Assembly: GCA_037439945.1 (NCBI GenBank)
Contig: JBBIVA010000038.1
Location: 1 to 28,163, forward strand
Length of the DNA stretch: 28,163 bases
Reading direction: 5' to 3'
From: CALEUX01 sp037439945
GTDB lineage: Bacteria; Bacteroidota; Bacteroidia; Bacteroidales; Marinilabiliaceae
Shown piece by piece: positions 1 through 8,864 of this stretch. A program made the position numbers and the translations under genes. Within the stretch, counting starts at the first letter, position 1, and each line of letters opens with the position of its first letter. Below the pieces are notes generated by a model. It had not been told where the DNA came from and did not search any database. It saw nothing but the letters and a program-made list of their open reading frames with translations.

Positions 1-185
1 TTAAACCCAAATTTGTTTTTAGCCATTTTTTCTAATGACCGTAATTAGAAATTAATAGTATTAAGTTATTGATTACATGCCTTCTATTTTGACAAATCGC
101 TAAAGAAAAACTAAAAATTTGTAATCAGAAATGCTTACAAATTAAGTTTTTCTAAAGCAGCCTGTACCGACTATTCGGTAGGGTT

Positions 186-239
186 AATCCCGGCTAAGTC
201 ATTAGTTCATTGCCTTTCTAATGACTAATCCGGGTTGAA
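186..239 (-). repeat. REP-like hairpin repeat, left copy
   Basis: This is an imperfect palindrome. Arm 184-205 pairs with arm 218-239 at 18 of 22 positions, around a 12-nt loop (206-217). The core of each arm is CTAATGACTAATCCGGG or its complement. Read on the minus strand it matches 28111-28163 at the right end of the window with a single difference (TTCAACC versus TTTAACC), so the two copies are inverted relative to each other. No ORF is associated with it. A REP/BIME-like dispersed hairpin or a minimal non-autonomous element are both possible. Confidence 0.75.
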
Positions 240-400
240 TTATTTTTTTGATTAAACTCATTACGAATTGAAATAGTTCATACTTTCCGTGAAAATAGAA
301 TATTGGCCAGGATTATGTTAAAGTTTTTACCTCCATTTAATACCAAAAACAATAAACTTTAAAAATAAAAGCCAGTTAGTAAATTAATACCCATTAAACC

Positions 401-437
401 AAGCCCCTATAATGTAAGTATTATTTTTACAGGGCTT
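401..437. other. Nested hairpin upstream of proS
   Basis: The outer stem AAGCCC (401-406) pairs with GGGCTT (432-437). An inner stem TGTAA (413-417) pairs with TTACA (427-431), so the left arm has a six-base bulge. There is no T tract on either side, so it does not look like an intrinsic terminator. It could be a small RNA structure or a repeat remnant; its function is unknown. Confidence 0.35.
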
Positions 438-671
438 TAGTGATTTTGAAAACAGATTATTTAAAGATTATCGAAGATCTGGGTATGATTTATTTAAGAA
501 GGTATTTCTTCTATGAAAAATTAATTATTTGTACCAGTATAATCAGTTTAAGCTAAGCCTGGTAGTGTAGGAGATAACGAGAGGCCGTCCGGTTTAATAA
601 ACTGTTTTTTAGTAAATTATTTTTTACCATCGTAATGATGTGTTTATTACATATAAAGGGATTTTGATTAA

Positions 672-701
672 TTGCTGATTGGGTATTTATTTTTACTTTT
701 G
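672..701 (+). promoter_or_regulatory. Bacteroidota-type promoter for proS
   Basis: The -7 box TACTTTTG (694-701) matches TAnnTTTG exactly. A TTG at 672-674 lies 19 nt upstream as a -33 element. The predicted start of transcription, near 706-709, gives a leader of roughly 27 nt before the ATG at 735. Confidence 0.55.
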
Positions 702-734
702 TGTTTTTAAAATTTTAGGAAAAGCGGAATAAAT

Positions 735-2210
735 ATGGCAAAAGAAATTACTACCAGGGCAGAAAACTATGCCCAATGGTATAACGATATCGTTTTAAGA
801 GCTGATTTGGCTGAGAATTCAGCTGTACGCGGGTGTATGGTTATTAAACCCTATGGTTATGCCATTTGGGAAAAAATGCAACGCGTATTGGATGACATGT
901 TTAAAGAAACCGGACATGTTAATGCTTACTTCCCATTATTTATTCCTAAATCTTATTTAAGCAAAGAAGCTGCTCATGTTGAAGGGTTTGCAAAGGAATG
1001 TGCAGTAGTAACTCATTACAGGTTAAAAAACAGCCCCGATGGTAAAGGGGTAATAGTTGATCCTGAAGCCAAACTTGAAGAGGAATTAATTGTGAGGCCC
1101 ACATCTGAAACTATTATTTGGAGTACATATAAAAACTGGATACAATCATACAGGGATTTACCCCTTTTAATAAACCAATGGGCCAATGTTGTAAGGTGGG
1201 AAATGCGTACAAGGTTATTTTTAAGGACTGCTGAGTTTTTGTGGCAGGAGGGGCATACCGCACATGCAACACAGCAGGAAGCCATTCAGGAAACTGAAAC
1301 CATGCTCGGTGTTTACGCAAGTTTCGCGGAAAAATTTATGGCTATGCCTGTTATAAAAGGATACAAAACTGAAAACGAGCGTTTTGCAGGGGCCCTTGAA
1401 ACTTTAACAATTGAAGCCTTAATGCAGGATGGTAAAGCTCTTCAATCAGGGACATCACACTTTTTGGGCCAGAATTTTGCCAAAGCCTTTGATGTAACTT
1501 TTACTAACCAGGATGGAAAAATTGAACACGTTTGGGCAACATCATGGGGCGTTTCAACCAGGTTAATGGGGGCGCTTGTTATGTGCCATTCCGATGATAA
1601 CGGACTGGTTTTACCTCCTAAATTAGCTCCAATTCAGGTTGTAATAGTACCTATTTATAAAAAAATGGAGGAACTTCAGCAAATTTCTGAAGTTATTAAA
1701 GTTGTGGTTGAAAAGCTTAAAATACGTGGTGTGTCGGTTAAATATGATGACGATGATAAGCGTAAACCGGGCTGGAAATTTGCTGAATATGAATTAAAGG
1801 GAGTTCCTGTAAGATTGGCTCTCGGACCAAGGGATTTGCAAAATGGAACTGTTGAAGTTGCCCGTAGGGATACATTGGAGAAATCAATTCAACCTGTTGA
1901 TGGAATTGAAAATTATGTTTTGGGCCTGTTGGACAAAATTCAGGATAATATTTTCACCAAAGCATTGAATTTCAGAGAAGAAAAAACCACCAAAGTGGAC
2001 GATTATAATGAATTTAAACAGTTATTGGACGAAAAAGGCGGATTCTTTTTATGTCATTGGGATGGATCAGCTGAGACTGAAGCAAAAATAAAAGAAGAAA
2101 CCAAAGCCACTATAAGATGCATTCCCCTTGATTCAAATACGGAGAACGGAAAGTGCATGGTTACCGGTAAACCTTCAAACAAAAGGGTTTTGTTTGCCCG
2201 TGCATACTAG
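735..2210 (+). CDS. proS: Prolyl-tRNA synthetase (archaeal/eukaryote-like)
   Basis: This cytoplasmic class II aminoacyl-tRNA synthetase charges tRNA-Pro with proline. The 491-residue length fits the short type that lacks the inserted editing domain of the E. coli enzyme. The class II core is clear: RPTSETIIW followed by the motif 2 region (NQWANVVRWEMRTRLFLRT) and QEGHTAHAT. An anticodon-binding domain follows from about residue 300. The C-terminal ProS domain ends in ...FARAY, with the terminal Tyr typical of this type. Cys440, Cys462 and Cys474 are the visible candidates for its zinc site; a fourth Cys after Cys474 (CMVTG) is absent, as in some relatives. The gene has its own promoter upstream and a terminator downstream, so it is probably monocistronic. 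The ATG was chosen because the family N-terminus starts there. Confidence 0.96.
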   Translation: MAKEITTRAENYAQWYNDIVLRADLAENSAVRGCMVIKPYGYAIWEKMQRVLDDMFKETGHVNAYFPLFIPKSYLSKEAAHVEGFAKECAVVTHYRLKNSPDGKGVIVDPEAKLEEELIVRPTSETIIWSTYKNWIQSYRDLPLLINQWANVVRWEMRTRLFLRTAEFLWQEGHTAHATQQEAIQETETMLGVYASFAEKFMAMPVIKGYKTENERFAGALETLTIEALMQDGKALQSGTSHFLGQNFAKAFDVTFTNQDGKIEHVWATSWGVSTRLMGALVMCHSDDNGLVLPPKLAPIQVVIVPIYKKMEELQQISEVIKVVVEKLKIRGVSVKYDDDDKRKPGWKFAEYELKGVPVRLALGPRDLQNGTVEVARRDTLEKSIQPVDGIENYVLGLLDKIQDNIFTKALNFREEKTTKVDDYNEFKQLLDEKGGFFLCHWDGSAETEAKIKEETKATIRCIPLDSNTENGKCMVTGKPSNKRVLFARAY

Positions 2211-2274
2211 TGTGTTTATTGAAACGGTATAATTGATATTCAGGAAAGGATTTTATCCTTTAAATATTTTAAAT

Positions 2275-2325
2275 ACACCAAATCTCTTTTTAACTTAAAA
2301 TATAAAGAGGTTTGGTGTTTTATTT
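2275..2325 (+). terminator. Intrinsic terminator after proS
   Basis: ACACCAAA-T-CTCTTT pairs with AAAGAG-G-TTTGGTGT, giving a stem of about 14 bp with one internal T/G mismatch (2275-2318). It is followed by a T-rich tail (TTTATTT). It sits 64 nt past the proS stop. The stem is AT-rich and nearly symmetric, so it may also work on the other strand. Confidence 0.7.
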
Positions 2326-2379
2326 AATAATTGTTTATCGAAATTATTTAAATTAGCGGAAAGCCAAAATTTTATTTTT

Positions 2380-3066
2380 ATGAAGAACTCCCCTAAGGAT
2401 CTTATAGTTAGACAATTAAAAACAAGGGCGTTATTAAAACAGAAAGTTTTTGATGTTACCAAGTTTGCTTTTAGTGAGTTGAAAGATGTATTGGTTCAGA
2501 TTCCTGAGGTATTTAATCCGCAAATAGTAGATAGCGACGAGCGGTTACGACTGGAATTTGCCGATATGGGACATTTTGTTGCCAAACTTAAAGTAGCTGG
2601 TGATGTATTAATTTTTAATATGCATACTAATGCTTTCCAGTTCGATAGGGACCATAAAGTTTGGGAGTTACCCTATATAAAAGAAAATGTTGCCCGCACT
2701 TATTGCGGTGTTATTAATATTTACAACTTTCTGGCCGACTCATTCCGATATAACAGACTTGACGATCTTGGGTACCTGGTTGCAAGGGTATTTATTAATG
2801 GAGAGCGCCATTTTTTTGTTGAAGGCAAACGTCAACGTTCAATGGGAGTAAGTGGATTTTCCGAGTCGGTAATAAATAAGGATTTTTGGTTTAAAATTGT
2901 TGAAACAGCAATGCTTTACTCACTTGAATTTGATTTACTTGTGCCACCCTATGATAATATGAAAATTATTTCGATGGCCCAGATGAATGAGGAGATTATT
3001 AAATCCAGGATGAGAACAGGCAAAAGACTTGGTTTTGTTTTTAATTCTGATGATGTTAACCAATAA
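2380..3066 (+). CDS. Conserved-looking protein of unknown function (228 aa)
   Basis: I do not recognise this family. The protein has 228 residues and no signal peptide or membrane segment, so it is probably cytoplasmic. It is mixed alpha/beta in appearance, with a charged N-terminus (residues 1-30, K/R-rich) and a central aromatic-rich region (HTNAFQFDRDHKVWELPY, then YCGVINIYNFLADSF). Towards the end there is an FWFKIVETAMLYSLEFDLLVPPY stretch. No catalytic motif is obvious. It stands alone between the proS terminator and pepT on the same strand, 71 bp before pepT. Its codon use and base composition match its neighbours, so it is very likely a real resident gene. The ATG at 2380 is the first in frame. 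Confidence 0.85.
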   Translation: MKNSPKDLIVRQLKTRALLKQKVFDVTKFAFSELKDVLVQIPEVFNPQIVDSDERLRLEFADMGHFVAKLKVAGDVLIFNMHTNAFQFDRDHKVWELPYIKENVARTYCGVINIYNFLADSFRYNRLDDLGYLVARVFINGERHFFVEGKRQRSMGVSGFSESVINKDFWFKIVETAMLYSLEFDLLVPPYDNMKIISMAQMNEEIIKSRMRTGKRLGFVFNSDDVNQ

Positions 3067-3137
3067 CGCCACATAATCAGGTGATTATAATCGGATGTTG
3101 TTTATCAGACTGAAAAGGATGAACTAAATAGGTAAAA

Positions 3138-4382
3138 ATGAGCGTTTTAGTTGAGCGTTTTTTGAAATATGTATCTTTTGATACTCAATCGGATCCAAAT
3201 ACCGGATTAACCCCCAGTACTCCCGGCCAAAAGGTGTTTGCCTATTTTTTGGCTGAGGAACTAAAAAGAATTGGTATTTCTGATGTTAGCGTAGATTCAA
3301 ACGGGTATCTTACAGCCACTGTTCCAGCCAACATACCGGATGATATTCCCGTTATTGGTTTCCTGGCCCATATGGATACCAGTCCCGATTTTACTGGTAA
3401 GCAGGTAAGTCCTAAAATTTTCGAAAATTATAATGGTAAAGAATTAGTATTAAATGAACAGGAACGAATAGTATTAAAACCTGATGAATTCCCTGAACTT
3501 CTATTATATAAAGGGGATGATTTAATTACTTCGGATGGGACAACCCTGCTTGGCGCTGATGATAAGGCAGGAATTGCAGAAATTGTTACAGCAATGGAGT
3601 TTCTAATCCAAAATCCGGAGATAAGGCATGGCAGAATAAGAATTTGTTTTACTCCTGATGAAGAAATAGGGCAGGGAGCCGATAATTTTAATGTGAAAGA
3701 ATTTGGTGCTGACTTTGCCTTTACCATTGATGGCGGTGAAATTGGTGAGCTGCAATTTGAAAATTTTAATGCTGCCTTTGCTAAGGTAATAATAAATGGA
3801 CGGAATGTACATCCCGGTTATGCTTTTAACAAGATGAAGAATTCTATAAAAATTGCCAACCATTTTATCAGGATGTTTCCTGCGGTGGAATCACCTGAGC
3901 AAACAAAGGGGCTTGAAGGGTTCTTTCACCTTATTTCCTTTAACGGTAATGTTGAACAAACAGAATTACAGTTTATTATAAGGGATTTTGACCAGGAAAG
4001 ATTTTTAAATAGAAAACTTGAAATGGAAGGTTTTGTTGAAAAAATAAATTCACTATTTGGCCATGGTACTGCAGTACTGGAAATGAATGATCAATATTAC
4101 AATATGCGCGAGAAAATTGAGCCTGTAATGTATATAGTGGAACTTGCCAAAGCTGCTATGGATAAAGCCGGAGTTAATCCAATTATACGCCCAATTAGGG
4201 GAGGTACCGATGGGGCAAGATTGTCATTTATGGGATTACCTACACCAAATATTTTTTCAGGTGGCCATAATTTTCATGGCAGGTATGAGTTTATCCCGGT
4301 GCAGAGCATGGAAAAGGCCGTTGATGTTATTGTAAATACTGTTAAGTTATTACCCATATTTCATTCAACATTCAAAGCATAA
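3138..4382 (+). CDS. pepT: Peptidase T (tripeptide aminopeptidase, M20B)
   Basis: This cytoplasmic di-zinc aminopeptidase releases the N-terminal residue of tripeptides. At 414 residues it has the normal family length. The metal and catalytic residues fall where peptidase T has them: His78 and Asp80 in AHMDTSPDF, Asp141 in GADDKAG, the Glu175-Glu176 pair in TPDEEIGQG, Asp198 in TIDGGEIGE, and the histidines of GGHNFHG (377 and 380). The dimerisation lid lies between about residues 205 and 310. No signal peptide is present. It follows the unknown 228-aa gene on the same strand, with no clear promoter or terminator in the 71-bp gap, so co-transcription is possible. Assignment to PepT rather than another M20 enzyme is secure. 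Confidence 0.95.
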   Translation: MSVLVERFLKYVSFDTQSDPNTGLTPSTPGQKVFAYFLAEELKRIGISDVSVDSNGYLTATVPANIPDDIPVIGFLAHMDTSPDFTGKQVSPKIFENYNGKELVLNEQERIVLKPDEFPELLLYKGDDLITSDGTTLLGADDKAGIAEIVTAMEFLIQNPEIRHGRIRICFTPDEEIGQGADNFNVKEFGADFAFTIDGGEIGELQFENFNAAFAKVIINGRNVHPGYAFNKMKNSIKIANHFIRMFPAVESPEQTKGLEGFFHLISFNGNVEQTELQFIIRDFDQERFLNRKLEMEGFVEKINSLFGHGTAVLEMNDQYYNMREKIEPVMYIVELAKAAMDKAGVNPIIRPIRGGTDGARLSFMGLPTPNIFSGGHNFHGRYEFIPVQSMEKAVDVIVNTVKLLPIFHSTFKA

Positions 4383-4502
4383 ATTAATCCCGCTTTTTTA
4401 TTTATTATAATAATATTTTGAAATAAACCGAGGTTGTAGTGTTAAATAAAATTAAACAGGCAAATAAATACCTAAATACCCTTTATTATTATGTATAATT
4501 GT

Positions 4503-4510
4503 TTACTTTG
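4503..4510 (+). promoter_or_regulatory. Possible -7 box for the peroxiredoxin gene
   Basis: TTACTTTG followed by CA resembles TAnnTTTG with one mismatch. It would give a 5' leader of about 70 nt before the ATG at 4584. No TTG is found at the usual distance upstream, so this is a weak call. Confidence 0.3.
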
Positions 4511-4583
4511 CACCGGATAACATTTGTTTTAAAAGATTTAATGCAACAATATACTTTTTATTATTAACTAAAATTTATTTATT

Positions 4584-5216
4584 ATGTCTGTTCTTATAGG
4601 AAAGAAAGCACCTGCATTTTTGGCCAAAGCTGTTATAAACGGGAATGAAATAGTAGATGACTTTTCACTTGACAAGTTCATAGGAAATCAATACGTTGTT
4701 TTATTTTTTTACCCGGCTGATTTTACATTTGTTTGTCCGACTGAAATAATAGCATTTCAGGACAAAATTGAGGATTTTAACTCAAGGAATGTGGCAATTG
4801 TAGGTGTTTCAACAGATTCTGAGTTTTCACACTGGAAATGGCTTCAAACAGAGAGAAGGGAAGGTGGCATAAAAGGGGTTAAATATCCCCTGGTGGCTGA
4901 CAATGGTTTGACTATTTCAAAAAATTACGATGTTTTGGCAGGGGATTATGATTACAATGATGAAGGTAATTTGTATTTTACCGGAACTCCAATGGCTTAC
5001 AGAGGTTTATTTTTAATTGATAAAAATGGAATAGTTCGCCACCAGGTTGTTAATGATATGCCACTTGGCAGAAGTATTGATGAAACATTAAGGATGGTAG
5101 ATGCCCTTCAATTTTTTGAAGAAAACGGGGATGTATGCCCTGCCGGTTGGCAAAAAGGTTCAATTGGTTTAAAAGCCACACCTGAAGGTATTGCCCGGTT
5201 TTTAAGCCAGAATTAG
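4584..5216 (+). CDS. Typical 2-Cys peroxiredoxin (AhpC/Prx1 family)
   Basis: This thiol peroxidase reduces hydrogen peroxide and organic peroxides in the cytoplasm. The peroxidatic Cys51 is in FYPADFTFVCPTE, and the resolving Cys185 is in GDVCPAGWQKG. The catalytic Thr is in the PADFT segment. The 210-residue length matches AhpC/Prx1. GGIKG stands where robust or sensitive peroxiredoxins are distinguished by GGLG, and the C-terminus (FLSQN) has no YF motif, so easy over-oxidation is not predicted. No ahpF is adjacent, so the electron donor (AhpF elsewhere, or thioredoxin) cannot be told from the window. A strong terminator follows and the gene is probably transcribed alone. The name ahpC is plausible but not certain without the partner. 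Confidence 0.93.
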   Translation: MSVLIGKKAPAFLAKAVINGNEIVDDFSLDKFIGNQYVVLFFYPADFTFVCPTEIIAFQDKIEDFNSRNVAIVGVSTDSEFSHWKWLQTERREGGIKGVKYPLVADNGLTISKNYDVLAGDYDYNDEGNLYFTGTPMAYRGLFLIDKNGIVRHQVVNDMPLGRSIDETLRMVDALQFFEENGDVCPAGWQKGSIGLKATPEGIARFLSQN

Positions 5217-5285
5217 TACTTTTTCAAAAAATTAATACCAATTTAGGCATAAACAGCCTGTAACAATTATGATATTAGTTTTTAT

Positions 5286-5313
5286 AAGCGCCGTTTTTAG
5301 GCGCTTTTTTTTT
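5286..5313 (+). terminator. Intrinsic terminator after peroxiredoxin gene
   Basis: AAGCGCC (5286-5292) pairs perfectly with GGCGCTT (5300-5306) around a 7-nt loop, followed by an uninterrupted T run to 5313. It is a textbook intrinsic terminator, 70 nt past the stop codon. Confidence 0.9.
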
Positions 5314-5358
5314 AAAAAATAAAATAAAAACCACCAGAAAATCTTCAAACCTTTAAAA

Positions 5359-5389
5359 TTGGTTCATGTTCAATCAGAGATTAACTTTG
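5359..5389 (+). promoter_or_regulatory. Bacteroidota promoter for pabB, probably leaderless
   Basis: The -7 box TAACTTTG (5382-5389) matches TAnnTTTG exactly, and TTG (5359-5361) lies 20 nt upstream. The box ends only 4 nt before the ATG at 5394. The transcription start should therefore fall on or within a few bases of the start codon, giving a leaderless mRNA. Confidence 0.6.
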
Positions 5390-5393
5390 CAGT

Positions 5394-6698
5394 ATGCGAA
5401 AATGGATATCCTTTTTATTTGATGATTTTGATAAAGTAGAGAAGCAATTAACTTTCCTGGCAGATAGGTTTGATAATGCATTTATTTTAACAGACAGGTA
5501 TAATTTCCCATCGGGAATGTATGCCCGATTTGGGAAATTCAAAATTCTGGCGGGTTTTGGTGGTTTAAACCAGGTAAATTGTTCAATATGTAACCTTGAA
5601 TCTGAGATTAACAGGGATGACTGGTACTTTGGATATATTTCTTATAATGTTAAATCAGAATTGTTTAATTTACCTGAAAAAGATGATATTAAGGCAACAG
5701 TTAATTTTGAACCGTTACATTTTTTCAGGCCACAATATGTAATTAAAATCGATAACGGGTCAGCATTTTTGGGTTATGATCCTGATTATGATAATAATGA
5801 AACTGCCTCTAAAGTAATTGAACAAATAATAAAGGTTGATATTCAAAATGATTGCAAAGTTATTTCAAAGGCCAGGGTTATTAATAAAGTTGAAAAAGAA
5901 GATTATTTTAATGCAGTAAAAGGAATTAAGGAACATATATTAAGAGGTGATATTTATGAAATTAATTATTGTATTGAATTTGTTGCCGAAAATTTAACAA
6001 GTAAAGCCCAGGATTTATTTTCAAATATGATGGAGTTGTCACCTATGCCATTTTCGGCATTTATAAAAAAAGGTAACCAATTTGTACTTTGTGCATCACC
6101 GGAACGTTACTTAAAAAAGGATGGAAACAGACTTTTATCAATGCCAATGAAGGGAACATCAAAAAGAGAAAGTAATGATTTTTTTGAAAATGAAGGAGAA
6201 ACAATTCTTAAGAACTCTACAAAAGAGCAATCTGAAAATATAATGATTACTGATTTGGTTCGCAACGATTTATCAAAAGTAGCAAAGGCCGGTTCAGTAA
6301 AGGTAGAGGAGCTGTGCGGGATTTACCCATTCCCGGGTGTATATCAAATGGTTTCAACCATATCATGCGAAATTAAAAATGGTACAAAATGGGCAGAACC
6401 GTTAAGGTGCAGTTTCCCGATGGGCTCAATGACCGGAGCCCCCAAACAAAGGGCGCTGGAAATAATAGATGTATTTGAAACGGGGGCCAGGGGTTTGTAT
6501 TCAGGTGCAATAGGATATATAACCCCCGAACGTGATTTTGATTTTAATGTAGTTATTAGGTCATTGTTTTACAATAGTAAATCAAAAACGGCATCATTTT
6601 GGGTTGGCAGTGCCATTACATATGAATCTTTACCCGAAAACGAGTACAATGAATGCCTTCTTAAAGCAAATGTTATGATGAAGTTATTAAACCAATGA
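5394..6698 (+). CDS. pabB: Aminodeoxychorismate synthase component I
   Basis: This enzyme uses chorismate and ammonia (from a PabA partner) to make 4-amino-4-deoxychorismate for folate synthesis. The protein has 434 residues. The C-terminal chorismate-binding domain (about 165-425) shows PMKGT (251-255), LVRNDLSKV (288-296), GSMTGAPK (344-351) and GLYSGAIGYI (367-376). Lys253 in PxKGT is characteristic of PabB; anthranilate synthase TrpE usually has PIAGT there. That favours the folate over the tryptophan pathway. The N-terminal domain (1-150) is diverged. The gene overlaps tilS by 4 bp (ATGA), implying translational coupling. No pabA or pabC is in the window. The start at 5394 fits the promoter immediately upstream. 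Isochorismate synthase is a less likely alternative. Confidence 0.9.
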   Translation: MRKWISFLFDDFDKVEKQLTFLADRFDNAFILTDRYNFPSGMYARFGKFKILAGFGGLNQVNCSICNLESEINRDDWYFGYISYNVKSELFNLPEKDDIKATVNFEPLHFFRPQYVIKIDNGSAFLGYDPDYDNNETASKVIEQIIKVDIQNDCKVISKARVINKVEKEDYFNAVKGIKEHILRGDIYEINYCIEFVAENLTSKAQDLFSNMMELSPMPFSAFIKKGNQFVLCASPERYLKKDGNRLLSMPMKGTSKRESNDFFENEGETILKNSTKEQSENIMITDLVRNDLSKVAKAGSVKVEELCGIYPFPGVYQMVSTISCEIKNGTKWAEPLRCSFPMGSMTGAPKQRALEIIDVFETGARGLYSGAIGYITPERDFDFNVVIRSLFYNSKSKTASFWVGSAITYESLPENEYNECLLKANVMMKLLNQ

Positions 6699-8068
6699 TG
6701 AATAGAAAAATGTCGGACAAGGAAACAGGCCTTTTTAAAGAACGGTTTGCCCGGTCGGTTGTTGAGAAATGTTTAGTTAAACCGGAAGATAATATTTTAG
6801 TAGCAGTTAGCGGCGGGGCTGATTCTATGGCATTATTGCACCTGTTTTTAGAAACCGGGCACAAAATTGTGGTTGCCCACTGCAACTTTTTATTAAGGAA
6901 TTCTGAATCTGATGAAGATGAGTTATTTGTTAAAGACTTTTGCGAAAAAAGAAAAATTGAAGTCCGTATTAAAAAGTTCGATACATTGGGTTATGCTGCA
7001 AAAAATAAAAAATCGATTGAAATGGCAGCAAGGGAGCTCAGATATAATTGGTTTAATGAATTATTGGGAAAAGATAACCTCACTTATATTGCTACAGGCC
7101 ATAACGGGGATGATGCAGTTGAAACTTTTTTTCTTAACCTGACCCGGGGAACAGGTTTAAAGGGTTTAAAAGGAATTTCATGGAGAAGGGATAAAATTAT
7201 TCGTCCTTTGCTTTTTGCTAAAAAGACAGAGATTTTGTCGTATTGCAAATCAATGCATTTATTTTATAGGACCGACTCATCAAATAGTGATACCGGAATA
7301 ATAAGAAATAAAATACGACATAAGGTAATACCATTATTTGCCCAGATAAACACTTCTTTTTTTAATACCATGCAATTGAACATGGAGTTTTTGGCAGAGG
7401 CGTATGAATTTTTATCGGTGAATACTGAAAATTTTAAAAACCAGTTTGTTGCCGAAGAGGAAGGTTTGGTACTTATTCCGGTTACTGCATTAAAGGGGCA
7501 AACCGGACGAAAAAGTATTCTATTTGAATTATTAAGACCATACGGATTTAACAGTGATGTAATTGGCCAAATTATTGATGGTTTGGGCGGAATACCCGGT
7601 AAACAATATTTTTCAGATGAATACAGATTAATACGCGACCGGTTCAACCTTATACTGGTAAAAAAGGGAACCGAACCACGTGACATTTATTATATAGAAG
7701 CAGGGTGTAAATTAATAGAAAACCCGGTTGAAATTAAAATCAGTGTTTTTAATAAAGAACCTGATTTTAAATATTCGAAAAATCCCAATATTGCTCATTT
7801 GGATGCTGATAAAATTGATTTTCCGCTTGAATTGCGTAAGTGGAATGCCGGTGATCATTTTCAACCACTCGGGATGAGTAAGTTTAAAAAAATAAGTGAT
7901 TTTTTTATTGATGAAAAATATTCATTAATTGAAAAGGAGAGAACCTGGTTATTAATTTCAAACGGTGATGTTATCTGGGTTATGGGCAAACGATTGGATA
8001 ACAGGTTTAAAATTACCCCCAGAACCCTAAGGGTTATGGAGGTAAGTATTGATTTACAAAAAAATTAA
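6695..8068 (+). CDS. tilS: tRNA(Ile)-lysidine synthase
   Basis: This enzyme modifies the wobble cytidine of the CAU-anticodon tRNA-Ile to lysidine, using ATP and lysine, so that it reads AUA. The PP-loop motif SGGADS is at residues 39-44 (VAVSGGADSMALLHL). Family landmarks follow: AHCNFLLR, ATGHNGDDAVETFFLNLTRG and the IIRPLL segment. The TilS C-terminal domain lies at about 350-440 (RKWNAGDHFQPLGM...KKISDFFIDEK). At 457 residues it is the full two-domain form. The start overlaps the pabB stop by 4 bp; ATGs at 6698 and 6710 are alternatives. It converges on tyrA with a 22-bp gap and no visible hairpin terminator between them. Confidence 0.94.
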   Translation: MMNRKMSDKETGLFKERFARSVVEKCLVKPEDNILVAVSGGADSMALLHLFLETGHKIVVAHCNFLLRNSESDEDELFVKDFCEKRKIEVRIKKFDTLGYAAKNKKSIEMAARELRYNWFNELLGKDNLTYIATGHNGDDAVETFFLNLTRGTGLKGLKGISWRRDKIIRPLLFAKKTEILSYCKSMHLFYRTDSSNSDTGIIRNKIRHKVIPLFAQINTSFFNTMQLNMEFLAEAYEFLSVNTENFKNQFVAEEEGLVLIPVTALKGQTGRKSILFELLRPYGFNSDVIGQIIDGLGGIPGKQYFSDEYRLIRDRFNLILVKKGTEPRDIYYIEAGCKLIENPVEIKISVFNKEPDFKYSKNPNIAHLDADKIDFPLELRKWNAGDHFQPLGMSKFKKISDFFIDEKYSLIEKERTWLLISNGDVIWVMGKRLDNRFKITPRTLRVMEVSIDLQKN

Positions 8069-8090
8069 TGAAATAATATTTATACTGAAA

Positions 8091-8864
8091 TTACGACAGG
8101 TTATTCCTTACTTTGGAAAGGAACTGTTTCATTCCTTCTGTGTCGCGTTTTGAAATTAATTCAATTAAACTTTTTAATTCTTTGCGTATTTGTTCAACCT
8201 GTCCAATTGTATGTGGATTAAATAAAATTTCAGTAAGAAGGTAATCATCTTCCGATAGCAAGCCCTTTGCTATATCCATATGTTTACGAAAAGTTGTTCC
8301 GGGTGCATCCTGTTTTTTCATACATGCTGCAAATACCAACGTTGATGAAAAGGGTATTGATAAGGAATAGGCTATAGTCTCATCATGTTCTTCAAAACTA
8401 TACTGGTGAATATTCAGACCAAGCGAACCGAAAAAATCTTTAAAAAAAGCCTTTCCTAAATGGTCTGACTGGGAAATAATTATAGCATGGTGCTGGCTAA
8501 GGTCCTTCAGACTGGCAAAAGTAGGGCCAAACATTGGGTGTGTGGAAACAAACCTCCGGCCTGTTTCTTTATAAAAATCCAAGAATCCTGTTTTTACCGA
8601 GGCAATATCTGATAAAATACAAGAATCGGGTAAATATGGCAGAATATCCTTAAATACTTCCAAAGTATATTTAAGATTAACGGCATTAATTAATAATTCA
8701 GGTTCAAAGTCCTTTATTTCTTCAAATGATGTTAGTCTTTGGGTATTAAATACATACCGTAGCCTTTCATAATCTTTGTCAAAAATGGCAACATCGTGTT
8801 GTAAGCATAAAGCATCGGTTAACCAAGTACCCATTTTGCCAGCTCCCAAAATGCAAATTTTCAT
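8091..8864 (-). CDS. tyrA: Prephenate dehydrogenase (TyrA family)
   Basis: This enzyme oxidatively decarboxylates prephenate to 4-hydroxyphenylpyruvate, the last committed step to tyrosine. The N-terminal NAD(P) Rossmann motif is GAGKMG (7-12). SDIASVKTG (85-93) and STHPMFGP (107-114) are hallmarks of prephenate or arogenate dehydrogenases. A mostly helical dimerisation domain fills the rest. At 257 residues it has neither a chorismate mutase nor an ACT domain; mutase activity is supplied by the upstream fusion protein. It is the last gene of the aromatic operon but is separated from the previous gene by 400 bp with hairpins. I found no CAAAnnTA (reverse-strand -7 box) in that gap, so read-through from the operon is the simplest model. 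Arogenate specificity cannot be excluded. Confidence 0.9.
   Translation of the reverse strand: MKICILGAGKMGTWLTDALCLQHDVAIFDKDYERLRYVFNTQRLTSFEEIKDFEPELLINAVNLKYTLEVFKDILPYLPDSCILSDIASVKTGFLDFYKETGRRFVSTHPMFGPTFASLKDLSQHHAIIISQSDHLGKAFFKDFFGSLGLNIHQYSFEEHDETIAYSLSIPFSSTLVFAACMKKQDAPGTTFRKHMDIAKGLLSEDDYLLTEILFNPHTIGQVEQIRKELKSLIELISKRDTEGMKQFLSKVRNNLS

Larger units (their letters stand above)
1..734. other. Non-coding region upstream of proS
   Basis: There is no convincing coding sequence in this 734-bp stretch on either strand. It begins with TTAAACCCAAATT, which recurs at 27919-27931 and resembles the end of the repeat family found at the right edge of the window. It also holds a REP-like hairpin (186-239), a second nested hairpin (401-437) and the proS promoter (672-701). 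The rest is AT-rich sequence in which I see nothing else I can support. Confidence 0.6.

Noticed and set aside
401..437. Intrinsic terminator at the nested hairpin
   Set aside because: There is no T tract on either strand after the stem, so it was listed only as a hairpin of unknown role.
5394..6698. Anthranilate synthase component I (trpE) as the identity of this gene
   Set aside because: PMKGT with Lys253 is the PabB form, TrpE has Ala there, and no trp genes are nearby.
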